The position numbers and the translations under genes are program-made. The notes beneath the pieces were generated by a model. The model had not been told where the DNA came from, ran no database searches, and worked only from the letters and a program-made list of their open reading frames with translations. Below are positions 35,176 to 42,752 of a DNA stretch of 64,000 nt, piece by piece. The stretch spans positions 4,956,054 to 5,020,053 of the forward strand of contig NZ_LT599032.1 of NCBI RefSeq assembly GCF_900079725.1, in the 5' to 3' direction. Source of the stretch: an uncultured Dysgonomonas sp. (GTDB taxonomy: Bacteria > Bacteroidota > Bacteroidia > Bacteroidales > Dysgonomonadaceae). Position 1 is the stretch's first letter; every line of letters begins with the position of its first letter.

Positions 35176-36324
35176 ATGAAGATACACGAATATCAGGCAA
35201 AAAATCTATTCTCGTCCTATGGCATTCCCGTTGAAAAGTATGTGCTCTGTAATGTAGCCAATGAGGCTGTTACTGCATACGACGGGCTGAATATGGAACG
35301 GGTGGTAGTAAAAGCACAGGTGCTTACCGGAGGCCGCGGTAAAGCAGGAGGAGTTAAACTGGCAAAGAACAGGGAGGATGTAATACAATATGCAACGGAT
35401 ATTCTGGGTATGAGCATCAAAGAATTTCCCGTTACAAAAATCATTGTGAGTGAAGCCGTTAATATAGGCTCGGAATATTATGTGAGTTTCGTTATCGACC
35501 GCAATACTAAATCCGTTATCCTGATGATGAGTGCCGAAGGCGGTATGGATATAGAGGATGTGGCCGAACATTCACCCGAAAAGATACACAAATTTGCCAT
35601 TGATCCTTTTATCGGAGTTCCTGATTACCTGGCGCGGAGGTTTGCATTCACTATATTCGAAGAAATAAACCAGGTGAATCAATTGGCGGTAATATTGCAA
35701 AAACTATATAAACTATTTGTAGATAAAGATGCGTCACTGGCCGAAATCAATCCGCTGGTACTCACCAAAGAAGGCAACCTGATAGCAATAGATGCCAAGA
35801 TGACCTTCGACGACAATGCGCTCTACCGTCAGCCGCAGATACATGCCCTCTTTGAACCTACCGAAGAAGAAAAAACAGAGGCGTATGCCAAAGAGAAAGG
35901 TTTCAGCTATGTGCACCTCGATGGAGAAATAGGCTGTATGGTAAACGGTGCAGGTCTTGCCATGGCCACTATGGACATGATAAAACTGTATGGCGGTACA
36001 CCTGCCAACTTTCTCGACATAGGTGGTAGCTCCAATCCCAATAAGGTGATAGATGCCATGACCTTGTTGCTCAAAGACCCGAAAGTAAAAGTAGTGTTGA
36101 TCAATATATTCGGCGGCATAACCCGTTGCGACGATGTGGCTTCGGGTTTACTTACCGCCTTCGAACAGTTGAATACCGATATTCCCGTTATCGTCCGCCT
36201 TACAGGCACCAACGAAAAGCAGGGGCGTGATATGCTTGCAGGAACCCGCTTCAAAGTGGCGGAAACAATGGGAGAGGCAGTGCAGTTAGCAGTTGGCAGT
36301 AATCAGTCAACAAATAAGGTATAA
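35176..36324 (+). CDS. sucC: Succinyl-CoA synthetase beta subunit
   Basis: A 382-residue subunit of succinyl-CoA ligase, which couples succinyl-CoA to succinate conversion with nucleotide triphosphate formation in the TCA cycle. Motifs: MKIHEYQAKNLFSSYGIPV, VVKAQVLTGGRGKAGGVKL (ATP-grasp), LAEINPLVLTKEG, GCMVNGAGLAMATMDMIKLYGG and FLDIGGS. The last dozen codons (AVGSNQSTNKV) are written in the same AGTTAGCAGTT words as the intergenic inverted repeat, so a repeat seems to have replaced or extended the original end. It forms an operon with sucD. Both neighbours are phage-type-gene islands about 5 and 2.4 kb away. Confidence 0.97.
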   Translation: MKIHEYQAKNLFSSYGIPVEKYVLCNVANEAVTAYDGLNMERVVVKAQVLTGGRGKAGGVKLAKNREDVIQYATDILGMSIKEFPVTKIIVSEAVNIGSEYYVSFVIDRNTKSVILMMSAEGGMDIEDVAEHSPEKIHKFAIDPFIGVPDYLARRFAFTIFEEINQVNQLAVILQKLYKLFVDKDASLAEINPLVLTKEGNLIAIDAKMTFDDNALYRQPQIHALFEPTEEEKTEAYAKEKGFSYVHLDGEIGCMVNGAGLAMATMDMIKLYGGTPANFLDIGGSSNPNKVIDAMTLLLKDPKVKVVLINIFGGITRCDDVASGLLTAFEQLNTDIPVIVRLTGTNEKQGRDMLAGTRFKVAETMGEAVQLAVGSNQSTNKV

Positions 36325-36418
36325 GATGACTGATGAATATTTAACTCTAACACTTTTTTCTAATTTATAATAGTATTAATACTGTTAACTGATGACTGTT
36401 AACTGTTAACTGAAATAA
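36276..36418. repeat. Word-like inverted repeat (GTTAACTGTTAACTG class)
   Basis: CAGTTAGCAGTTGGCAGTAA in the 3' end of sucC can pair with TTAACTGATGACTGTTAACTG before sucD. The left arm is coding, the right arm intergenic. Confidence 0.6.
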
Positions 36419-36419
36419 T

Positions 36420-37292
36420 ATGAGTATACTAATAAATGAATCCACACGACTGATAGTACAGGGAATTACCGGACGCGACGGTAGTTTCCATACAAAGAAG
36501 ATGCTAGAATACCGTACAAATGTTGTAGGCGGTACATCGCCCGGAAAAGGCGGTACAGAGATACTCGGCGTACCCGTATTCAATACCGTATATGAAGCTG
36601 TGCAACAGACGCAGGCCAATACATCCATTATATTTGTTCCTGCTAAATTTGCGGCAGATGCTATAATGGAAGCAGCCGATGCAGGAGTCAGACTCATTAT
36701 CTGCATATCCGAGGGGCTCCCTACGCTGGATGCTGTGAAGGCATTCCGTTATACCCAGCTGAAAGGAGCAATGCTGATAGGGCCTAATTGCCCTGGACTG
36801 ATGTCGCCCGACAAATGCCTTGTAGGAATACTCCCGGGACAGATTTTCAAGAAAGGCAATATTGGCGTTATCAGCCGGAGCGGTACATTAACATATGAGG
36901 TCGTATATCATCTTACGGCAAACGGTATGGGACAATCCACCGCCGTAGGTATGGGCGGAGATCCTGTAGTGGGACTTTACTACCGCGAATTGCTGGAGAT
37001 GCTGCAAAATGATCCTGATACGGATGCCATAGTTATGATAGGCGAAATAGGTGGTAATGCAGAAGAACAGGCGGCTGAATATATTCGCAAGCATGTGACC
37101 AAACCGGTTGTAGGCTTCATCGCAGGGCAGGCGGCTCCCCAGGGTAAACAGATGGGGCATGCCGGTGCTATTATAGCTGGTGGTTCGGGTACTGCCGCCG
37201 ATAAGATTGCTGCACTGGAAGCTGCGGGTGTACGGGTGGCCAAAGAGCCGTCTCAGATACCGGGCTTGCTGAAAGAACGGCTTGGCAATTAA
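36420..37292 (+). CDS. sucD: Succinyl-CoA synthetase alpha subunit
   Basis: A 290-residue alpha subunit, which binds CoA and carries the phosphorylated His. Motifs: [33 protein letters not shown]-like segment, [49 protein letters not shown], and [18 protein letters not shown] with the active His. Full length. It follows sucC by 95 bp, largely an inverted repeat, and is closed by a strong terminator. Confidence 0.97.
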   Translation: MSILINESTRLIVQGITGRDGSFHTKKMLEYRTNVVGGTSPGKGGTEILGVPVFNTVYEAVQQTQANTSIIFVPAKFAADAIMEAADAGVRLIICISEGLPTLDAVKAFRYTQLKGAMLIGPNCPGLMSPDKCLVGILPGQIFKKGNIGVISRSGTLTYEVVYHLTANGMGQSTAVGMGGDPVVGLYYRELLEMLQNDPDTDAIVMIGEIGGNAEEQAAEYIRKHVTKPVVGFIAGQAAPQGKQMGHAGAIIAGGSGTAADKIAALEAAGVRVAKEPSQIPGLLKERLGN

Positions 37293-37310
37293 TAAAATAT
37301 TTTATAGATA

Positions 37311-37347
37311 AAAATTCCCTGTATCAATACCGCATACAGGGAATTTT
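37311..37347 (+). terminator. Terminator of sucCD
   Basis: A 14-bp perfect stem AAAATTCCCTGTAT with ATACAGGGAATTTT, followed by CTTTTTA. The remaining 250 bp before the convergent surface-protein gene hold nothing recognised. Confidence 0.85.
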
Positions 37348-37603
37348 CTTTTTATTGTGGAGATGGTATTCGATGTATTTAACCGCTCAGTTTCACATTC
37401 TTAACCAAGTTTAACGGCTGTAATAGAACATTATTATACAATCCTGCGTTATATCCATGTAGTTTTGTAAAGTTTGTGTTAAGGTTGAAGAGGTCTGCGA
37501 TGTGATATCGGGGGCTTTTTCTTTTTTATGATGATATTCTCCAGTTAACGGGAATAAAAGAGGAATTCATTGGATATCTTCTTTCTCCTTTTAGTATTTG
37601 GAG

Positions 37604-39370
37604 TCACTCATTGAGCCTGTCTACAATCCATGCCAGAATATTACTGAAAAGTATCTTTTTGGGCTCATAGCTGCTATTAGCCAGATTGGCCCATGCACCC
37701 CCGTCTGTGAGCAGAATGAGTGCACCCTTACTGTTGTTATCCTCTACCAGCAATATACGCGCTGCTCCGTCCGATACCTTAGCTATAGGGATAAAGCGGC
37801 TTCGAACAGATGTATCGGTAACTGACGCTGCCAGATCTATCTTCCAGTTGTAATCGACATCCCTGGCAAAAGATAAACCGGATGCATTACCAAAAGGTCC
37901 GTTGACAACCTTGTCGTTCGGCGATGTGAGTGTGGTTGAATTTACTATTATTCCGGCTTCGGCATTGGTTGCGGCAGAATAGGTAGCCAATACGGATGAT
38001 GTGCTTACTCCTAACAGGCCTGCGACTATTGATACTGCACCCGCCACTGGGGTGGTGGTATTATCTACAGCGTAGATAAGTATCTTTCCGCTTTTGATAT
38101 AGGCCAGTGCTGTCGCAGCCTCTGTCGCGCTCAGTGTCATACTGTAATTGATGATGGTTACATCGGTAGCCTTATTCGTCATATTGGCCACTGTATTAGC
38201 CGTGGAACCGGTGGTAGAAGTAATCTTCTCCACTTTATCATATGTTCCGTTTGGTCCGTAGTTGGCTGTACTCCCGGCTATAGTAGTCATAGAAGCGGGA
38301 TAGCCTGCGTATGAAATGTTGTTTATATACACTGACAAAGCGGGATATACTGCTTTTATGGTGAAAGGGCATGTGGTAGCCGACAATGCACTGTTTGTGG
38401 TCAGGGTGAAATTATTCAAACCCTGCGTCAGTGGTTTATCGGTCAAATTTACCGTTGGTATTGTAAATATCTGGTTTCCACTTGTAAGCAAACCTGTTTT
38501 CGCAAAAGAATATCCATTGACTTCATCTGTTTTTATCTCATACATTCCTCCTGTCGAAGGAGCCGTGGCTATACCCTGTATTGTCAGATAATTAGCAGAC
38601 GGATTCAACTCCGTTCCTACCAGATATGTTCCGTTTACAGCCAAAGTGTTACAGTCGATAAGATAATCTAATGGTTTATCAAGAACCTGATTGGATATAG
38701 ATATTTCAACAGTATTGATCTTCACTTTTATCACATCCGCCACATCGGTAAGATCGCTGGTGGATAAAACGGGTGTACCGCTTCCCGGCACCATAATGCT
38801 TTGTACTCCTGTTGTCAGGAATTCGCCTGTTAGAATATAGTCATAACCATTGGTGGTGGTACCAGTGATAATATATTTTCCGGGGACAGATATATCCAGT
38901 ACTATGTTTAAATAGTTCAACGGGGTAAGTTCCACCCCTTTTATATACGTGCCTCTCACCGTGGCAGAAACTACGGTGAAATCAGCAACTACATCAGGAG
39001 GGCAGCCTGCATTGGAGACGGAAATCCACTGAGTGCCATCCCATATATTGAATCCGGTAGAAAGTTCCGGTGTTTCCTGCATATTATACACGACCATACC
39101 TGTCGATTGTTTTTTTTCTTCTTCAGTTGCCGAAATAACCAAAGGTACCAAGCTTTGAAGGCTGACCAAGGATACACGCGGTAATAAAAGTCCTTTTGTG
39201 GAATTTGCTAAATTGTTTCCGCTTGTGTTTGTCTCCTTGAGATCAAGTAAGGCTCCTGTCCTTGGAGAAAGGTTAGACCCGATCGTTACTTGCGCTGTAA
39301 GTATTGAAAAGTTCGACATAGCTATAATTACAATCAAATGTAATATTAAAGTCTTTATTACTAGTTTCAT
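37604..39370 (-). CDS. Large secreted surface protein, unknown
   Basis: A 588-residue protein with a signal peptide (cleavage near LTAQ-VT). The N-terminal pattern VTIGSNLSPRTGALLDLKE and GLLLPRVSLVSLQSL is frequent in secreted Bacteroidota surface proteins. The middle has two or three homologous Ig-like units (TYIKGVELTPLNYLNI.., TYLVGTELNPSANYLTI). The C-terminal third resembles a Rossmann-type fold with a Ser/Thr-rich surface. No sorting domain is recognised. A TATATTTG -7 box lies on the minus strand at 39507-39500. Confidence 0.65.
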   Translation of the reverse strand: MKLVIKTLILHLIVIIAMSNFSILTAQVTIGSNLSPRTGALLDLKETNTSGNNLANSTKGLLLPRVSLVSLQSLVPLVISATEEEKKQSTGMVVYNMQETPELSTGFNIWDGTQWISVSNAGCPPDVVADFTVVSATVRGTYIKGVELTPLNYLNIVLDISVPGKYIITGTTTNGYDYILTGEFLTTGVQSIMVPGSGTPVLSTSDLTDVADVIKVKINTVEISISNQVLDKPLDYLIDCNTLAVNGTYLVGTELNPSANYLTIQGIATAPSTGGMYEIKTDEVNGYSFAKTGLLTSGNQIFTIPTVNLTDKPLTQGLNNFTLTTNSALSATTCPFTIKAVYPALSVYINNISYAGYPASMTTIAGSTANYGPNGTYDKVEKITSTTGSTANTVANMTNKATDVTIINYSMTLSATEAATALAYIKSGKILIYAVDNTTTPVAGAVSIVAGLLGVSTSSVLATYSAATNAEAGIIVNSTTLTSPNDKVVNGPFGNASGLSFARDVDYNWKIDLAASVTDTSVRSRFIPIAKVSDGAARILLVEDNNSKGALILLTDGGAWANLANSSYEPKKILFSNILAWIVDRLNE

Positions 39371-39605
39371 AAGTTAATAGTTTGAACAAATATGTCTTAT
39401 GTCTTTTGTGTTGTCTTATATTCCAACAAATATCTGTTCAATTAGTTTGATAAGTTTTGTCTTTACTCTGTTATTGTCTTTATTGTCTTTTTCGGGGCAC
39501 AAATATATAACATGATTTTTGGAAAAATAGTTTTCAATGTCAAAATATTGACTTTTTGTTGTTAAAAATAGTTAGTGTAACTTGTTTTTAAGTTACTTAA
39601 ACAAT

Positions 39606-39637
39606 AAAAAGGCAGTTTATCGAAACTGCCTTTTTTT
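39606..39637 (-). terminator. Terminator of the head-tail connector gene
   Basis: AAAAAGGCAGTTT-ATCG-AAACTGCCTTTTTTT; T-rich on both strands. The rest of 39371-39673 is AT-rich leader of the surface-protein gene. Confidence 0.85.
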
Positions 39638-39673
39638 GATTTAAAGAGGTTGTATTGAAAACAGGAATTCGAA

Positions 39674-40180
39674 CTAGCGTTTCGGAAAATAAAATCCGCT
39701 GTCGAATTCCATCTCTTTTTTACACTTATCCTCGGGTTGCCACAAAGGATAGTTGGTCCGGCATTTGTAAAGGAAATCTACAAGTTGTTGTTTTAACACA
39801 TCTGCATCATTCTTTACCCATTGCCGCAATTGTGCAAGATCCCTTATATCCACACCTTTGCTGTTTTCGCTTTCGCGGATTGTGATACCCTTGTTTACGA
39901 TGGTGGCCCAATGAAAAGGCAGAGCCTGATATACAGCACAGAAGGAGAGGACAGGGGCGATTTTCAGTATCAGGTCACTGTTTTCGGGAGTAAGTGTATT
40001 AGCCGATACCTGTTCGCATAATTCTTCCATCAGCGGTTCGCCCAGTATGCTTGCAATATGAAGTTCCTGTGCAATACAGATATAAGGTATGAACTCGGTA
40101 ATGTCGGTGTTGGATGTCACAGGTGAATGCATCTTAAACAGTTTTTCACTTATCAGCGGTAATTGTATTAGTTCTCTCAT
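39674..40180 (-). CDS. Phage head-tail connector-like protein (DUF6712-like)
   Basis: A 168-residue all-helical protein. Segments SVTSNTDI-like opening (MHSPVTSNTDITEFIPYICIAQELHIASILGEPL), IVNKGITIRESENSKG and the ending NYPLWQP resemble small connector/adaptor proteins of Bacteroidota prophages that bridge portal and tail. The family name is from memory and should be checked. It stands alone among host genes with its own bipartite element 11 bases upstream and its own terminator. Intact and of normal length. Confidence 0.7.
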   Translation of the reverse strand: MRELIQLPLISEKLFKMHSPVTSNTDITEFIPYICIAQELHIASILGEPLMEELCEQVSANTLTPENSDLILKIAPVLSFCAVYQALPFHWATIVNKGITIRESENSKGVDIRDLAQLRQWVKNDADVLKQQLVDFLYKCRTNYPLWQPEDKCKKEMEFDSGFYFPKR

Positions 40181-40191
40181 AGCTTTTTACT

Positions 40192-40220
40192 GTATAGATA
40201 AACTTTTTTTTATTTGATAA
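40192..40220 (-). promoter_or_regulatory. Bipartite virion-gene element
   Basis: Minus strand TTATCA (40220-40215), 14 bases, TATCTATAC (40200-40192), 11 bases before the connector start. Confidence 0.8.
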
Positions 40221-40259
40221 TGCCTCATTCAAAAAAATATATGAATATGGATGAAAAAA

Positions 40260-40332
40260 AGAAAAGATTGTTTCACAACAACCTTTTCCCAACTAACCTT
40301 ATTCTAATACTATGGGAAAACATAAGTATTAA
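40260..40332 (+). ncRNA. Dispersed two-hairpin element, copy 2
   Basis: Plus-strand counterpart of 21023-21099: AGAAAAGATTGTTTCACAAC, then AACAACC, AACCTTA, TCTAATACTATG...CATAAGTATTAA. The second dyad includes a short ORF (ATG GGA AAA CAT AAG TAT TAA). It lies just upstream of, and divergent from, the connector promoter. From 40333 to 40696 I see nothing else. Confidence 0.5.
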
Positions 40333-40696
40333 AATAACAAATATCTTTATGGACGATTATCTCATAATTCGGCTGTTTTTATTTTTATGCCTGTGCAAAT
40401 TCAGGTTCCGGGCAATCTGTGTGGCTTCTATTTTGCGGAACATGTCAGGTTTCATCTTACTTGTGCACATATGCGCCTGTTAAATTACAATTTTTCAAAT
40501 ATAAGAACATTACGAGAATGAAGTAGATTTATGAATAGATAATAACATTATTTAAGTAAAGTTGTCCGCATCCGAATGAAACCGGAAGTTAGATTTCTAT
40601 ACATCAATGTTATTAAATATGAAAATTTACTTAAAATAATAAAAGTAAACACTCTGATATTCAATAGTATAATTAACTGTTTTAATGAGTTGTTTT

Positions 40697-40994
40697 AACA
40701 CAATATATTTCATTTTTTACATACTTCAGGTTATATTTGTAATACATACAACGTTCTTTACATAAGAAACTTACTTGGTTAAAAAAAAACGGCTGCCTGT
40801 TCCGGATGGTAATACAGTGTGATCACGGTAGCCGTTTTGCGATAGATTTCTCTATGGATGCACTCCTTATGCGGTGTGCTTTTCATTAATTAAACACTTA
40901 TATAATCGCCTTAACCAAATTTTGAAACTTCACATTCCGAAATTTTAAAACGGAAAAGACTTGCAATAATATAGATGTATTGCAAGTCTTTTTT
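40697..40994 (+). ncRNA. Putative small RNA unit A
   Basis: AACACAATATATT (40697-40709), 22 bases, TATATTTG (40732-40739): a promoter whose layout is identical in units B and C. The expected transcript from about 40747 contains a stem AACGGCTGCC/GGTAGCCGTT and ends with a terminator (AAGACTTGCAATA/TATTGCAAGTCTT and T-run, 40956-40994). Length about 245 nt. No substantial ORF. Confidence 0.65.
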
Positions 40995-41044
40995 ATTTTT
41001 TGAAGTCTTTATTTTTATTTAATCTTACTGAATGGTGTCTTTTT

Positions 41045-41347
41045 AACACAATATATTGCTGTTTAATAATATTAAATATTATATTTGTAATATAAGTGTC
41101 GGATTTCATTTCGCAGAATGAAAAAAGCCCTTTTATCTGCCGGAAGCGAGTTCTCGCATTATATGAGTATTTATTCATCGGGATGAGTTTATTCGAAAGT
41201 CCATAATGACCAACCCGGCAGCAGAACTATCTTTTTCATTCTTATAAGCACTTATACATCCCACCTTGACTTACTATATGAAACGCACGATTGGTGTTAT
41301 CGCGGACGAAGACTTGCAATATTATAACAATATTGCAAGTCTTTACC
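41045..41347 (+). ncRNA. Putative small RNA unit B
   Basis: Same promoter layout (AACACAATATATT 41045-41057, N22, TATATTTG 41080-41087). The transcript of about 250 nt ends in AAGACTTGCAATATT/AATATTGCAAGTCTT, a stem related to that of unit A but with a short U tract. CTGCCGG pairs with CCGGCAG at distance. A 22-codon ORF lies inside. Confidence 0.65.
41118..41186 (+). CDS. Possible 22-residue peptide in unit B
   Basis: ATG AAA AAA GCC ... TGA encodes MKKALLSAGSEFSHYMSIYS followed by two residues. It starts about 25 nt after the predicted transcription start. It could be a small-RNA-encoded peptide or chance; units A and C have no equivalent. Confidence 0.25.
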   Translation: MKKALLSAGSEFSHYMSIYSSG

Positions 41348-41425
41348 ATGTTTCAGAATGTTGGTAATAGTTGTGTAAGTATATTGTTTCAAAAGCAATA
41401 AATATTTAATTCAATGTGTTTATTT

Positions 41426-41631
41426 AACACAATATATTTTCTTATTCTCTCTTTTTTCTATACATTTGGCTATAGAAAGTGAAGACATAACCAAACCTAG
41501 AAAGCATAGCACTATTAAAAAAATCTATTTATCTTTCATTTTTATCAGCCTAATACAAATTTATGAAGCTATGTAACCCGGGGTTAATTGAAAAGCTTAC
41601 AGTAATAGTTATATTATTGTAAGCTTTTTTT
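41426..41631 (+). ncRNA. Putative small RNA unit C
   Basis: AACACAATATATT (41426-41438), N22, TACATTTG (41461-41468). Transcript of about 155 nt ending in a strong terminator AAGCTTACAGTAATA/TATTATTGTAAGCTT plus seven Ts. It is shorter than A and B, and its body shares little with them. Confidence 0.65.
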
Positions 41632-41692
41632 CTGAGGTATGAGGGATTCACACTCCCCTTGTGATTTTCTACCCCCATTCAAAATATTCGTC

Positions 41693-41700
41693 TACATTTG
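41693..41700 (+). promoter_or_regulatory. -7 box of membrane-peptide cassette 1
   Basis: TACATTTG in AAAATATTCGTCTACATTTG, with CCTTGTGATTTT about 35 bases upstream. The block is repeated before cassette 2 (42285-42292). Confidence 0.6.
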
Positions 41701-41732
41701 TAGATAATATTAACAAATAAATACCTCCAATT

Positions 41733-42035
41733 ATGAAAACAGACCTTTACACCAAAATTGTACTGACAGTGATAGCAATAGCTTTAGTCGCTAATTTCTT
41801 TAAAAATAACGATGTAATATCATCGGCTTACGCTTCCCAAAACAATCAACTACATGCTCTACCGATACAAAAAGAAGTAATAGATGTAAATATTGTGAGT
41901 TTTAGTAAACCTATGGATGTGAATTTGATGCAGTATACAGGGTATAATCTCACTAAGTTTGAAAAAGGATATAGAAGAGAATTATTCATGTCTAATGGGG
42001 ATTTTTATTCTATACCACTTAAGTTAATAGAATAA
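41733..42035 (+). CDS. Small membrane-anchored protein, cassette 1
   Basis: A 100-residue protein with an N-terminal membrane helix (MKTDLYTKIVLTVIAIALVA) and a polar C-terminal region. The first 16 residues are identical to those of the next cassette, while the rest differs, as if a constant anchor were joined to variable ends. It is followed by a perfect terminator and a truncated tape-measure gene. I know of similar short MKTD-type proteins in Bacteroidales but no function. Confidence 0.7.
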   Translation: MKTDLYTKIVLTVIAIALVANFFKNNDVISSAYASQNNQLHALPIQKEVIDVNIVSFSKPMDVNLMQYTGYNLTKFEKGYRRELFMSNGDFYSIPLKLIE

Positions 42036-42060
42036 TTTTATGTTTCTACGTTATTGTAAA

Positions 42061-42087
42061 GCCTGAGAAAAATTCTCAGGCTTTTTT
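42061..42087 (+). terminator. Terminator of cassette 1
   Basis: GCCTGAGAA-AAA-TTCTCAGGC followed by TTTTTT. Confidence 0.9.
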
Positions 42088-42088
42088 G

Positions 42089-42117
42089 TTATCATTTTCC
42101 AATAACTTTATCTATAC
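42089..42117 (+). promoter_or_regulatory. Bipartite virion-gene element
   Basis: TTATCA (42089-42094), N14, TATCTATAC (42109-42117), TCTAAAAA; 13 bases before the ATG of the truncated tape-measure gene. The element begins directly after the terminator T-run. Confidence 0.75.
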
Positions 42118-42130
42118 TCTAAAAAGCATT

Positions 42131-42235
42131 ATGAAAAAAACGAAAGAGTTAGTAATTAAAGTAAATGGTACAGAAAATGTAGAAAAACTGGCTGATAATT
42201 TGGATAAGGTAGAGATAAAAATGATGGAGAGGTGA
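42131..42235 (+). pseudogene. Orphan 5' module of a tape-measure gene
   Basis: 34 codons starting MKKTKELVIKVNGTENVEKL, nearly identical to the first residues of tape-measure copy 2, then a TGA after KMMER. It retains its promoter element. Together with the small-protein gene and terminator upstream it is a duplicated copy of the arrangement at 42285-42753. It is either a truncated relic or a short peptide that still uses the promoter. Confidence 0.75.
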
Positions 42236-42284
42236 AATTAGTAATCACCTTGTGATTTTTAAACCTTTATCTAAAATATTCGCC

Positions 42285-42292
42285 TACATTTG
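42285..42292 (+). promoter_or_regulatory. -7 box of membrane-peptide cassette 2
   Basis: TACATTTG followed by TAGATAATATTAACAAATAA, identical to the cassette 1 leader over more than 30 bases. Confidence 0.6.
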
Positions 42293-42324
42293 TAGATAAT
42301 ATTAACAAATAAATACCTCAGATT

Positions 42325-42657
42325 ATGAAAACAGACCTTTACACCAAAATTGTACTGACAGTGATAGCCATATTTTTAGGAGTGCTTATCATCAAAGATG
42401 TAGACTTTGTTACCAAAGCTCAGGCTAAGCCCGCAGACTTAGATCTCTCAGCTTTGAAAATAGAAAAGGCTGAAAGTGAAGATGAAAAGGAAATGACATT
42501 TTTTATTTATGAGAATAGTAAGATTCAAAAACCTTTCTCTGTTGATAACTATGAAAGATGTGAAATAGGGTATAAAAATGTACCAACTTATATTATAACA
42601 AATAAAAAAGCTCCTCGTTTTAGGCAGACTTATATAGGCATAGGTAAAACAGAATAA
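42325..42657 (+). CDS. Small membrane-anchored protein, cassette 2
   Basis: A 110-residue protein. The membrane helix is MKTDLYTKIVLTVIAIFLGV; the variable part is acidic (KAESEDEKE) and then basic (NKKAPRFRQTY). It shares promoter, leader and N-terminus with cassette 1 and is followed by its own terminator and tape-measure copy 2. Function unknown; its position suggests an accessory protein linked to the tape-measure locus, possibly in export or in cell protection. Confidence 0.7.
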   Translation: MKTDLYTKIVLTVIAIFLGVLIIKDVDFVTKAQAKPADLDLSALKIEKAESEDEKEMTFFIYENSKIQKPFSVDNYERCEIGYKNVPTYIITNKKAPRFRQTYIGIGKTE

Positions 42658-42683
42658 CTCAGATTCTCTTAACACATAAGTAA

Positions 42684-42710
42684 GCCTGAGAATTTTTCTC
42701 AGGCTTTTTT
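42684..42710 (+). terminator. Terminator of cassette 2
   Basis: GCCTGAGAA-TTT-TTCTCAGGC followed by TTTTTT, nearly the same as in cassette 1. Confidence 0.9.
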
Positions 42711-42711
42711 G

Positions 42712-42740
42712 TTATCATTTTCAAATAACTTTATCTATAC
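42712..42740 (+). promoter_or_regulatory. Bipartite virion-gene element
   Basis: TTATCA (42712-42717), N14, TATCTATAC (42732-42740), TCTAAAAA; 12 bases before tape-measure copy 2. Confidence 0.8.
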
Positions 42741-42752
42741 TCTAAAAACATT

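Noticed and set aside
37598-37825. Plus-strand ORF over the 3' end of the surface-protein gene
   Set aside because: Shadow of the minus-strand gene, with Cys-rich unnatural composition.
39655-39690. tRNA-like T-arm (ATTCGAACT)
   Set aside because: It is the 3' end of the connector gene; no anticodon or acceptor arms can be drawn. I found no tRNA in the window.
40214-40483. 89-codon ORF downstream of the connector promoter
   Set aside because: It runs through the two-hairpin element and has a random hydrophobic composition; no start signal or homologue-like motif.
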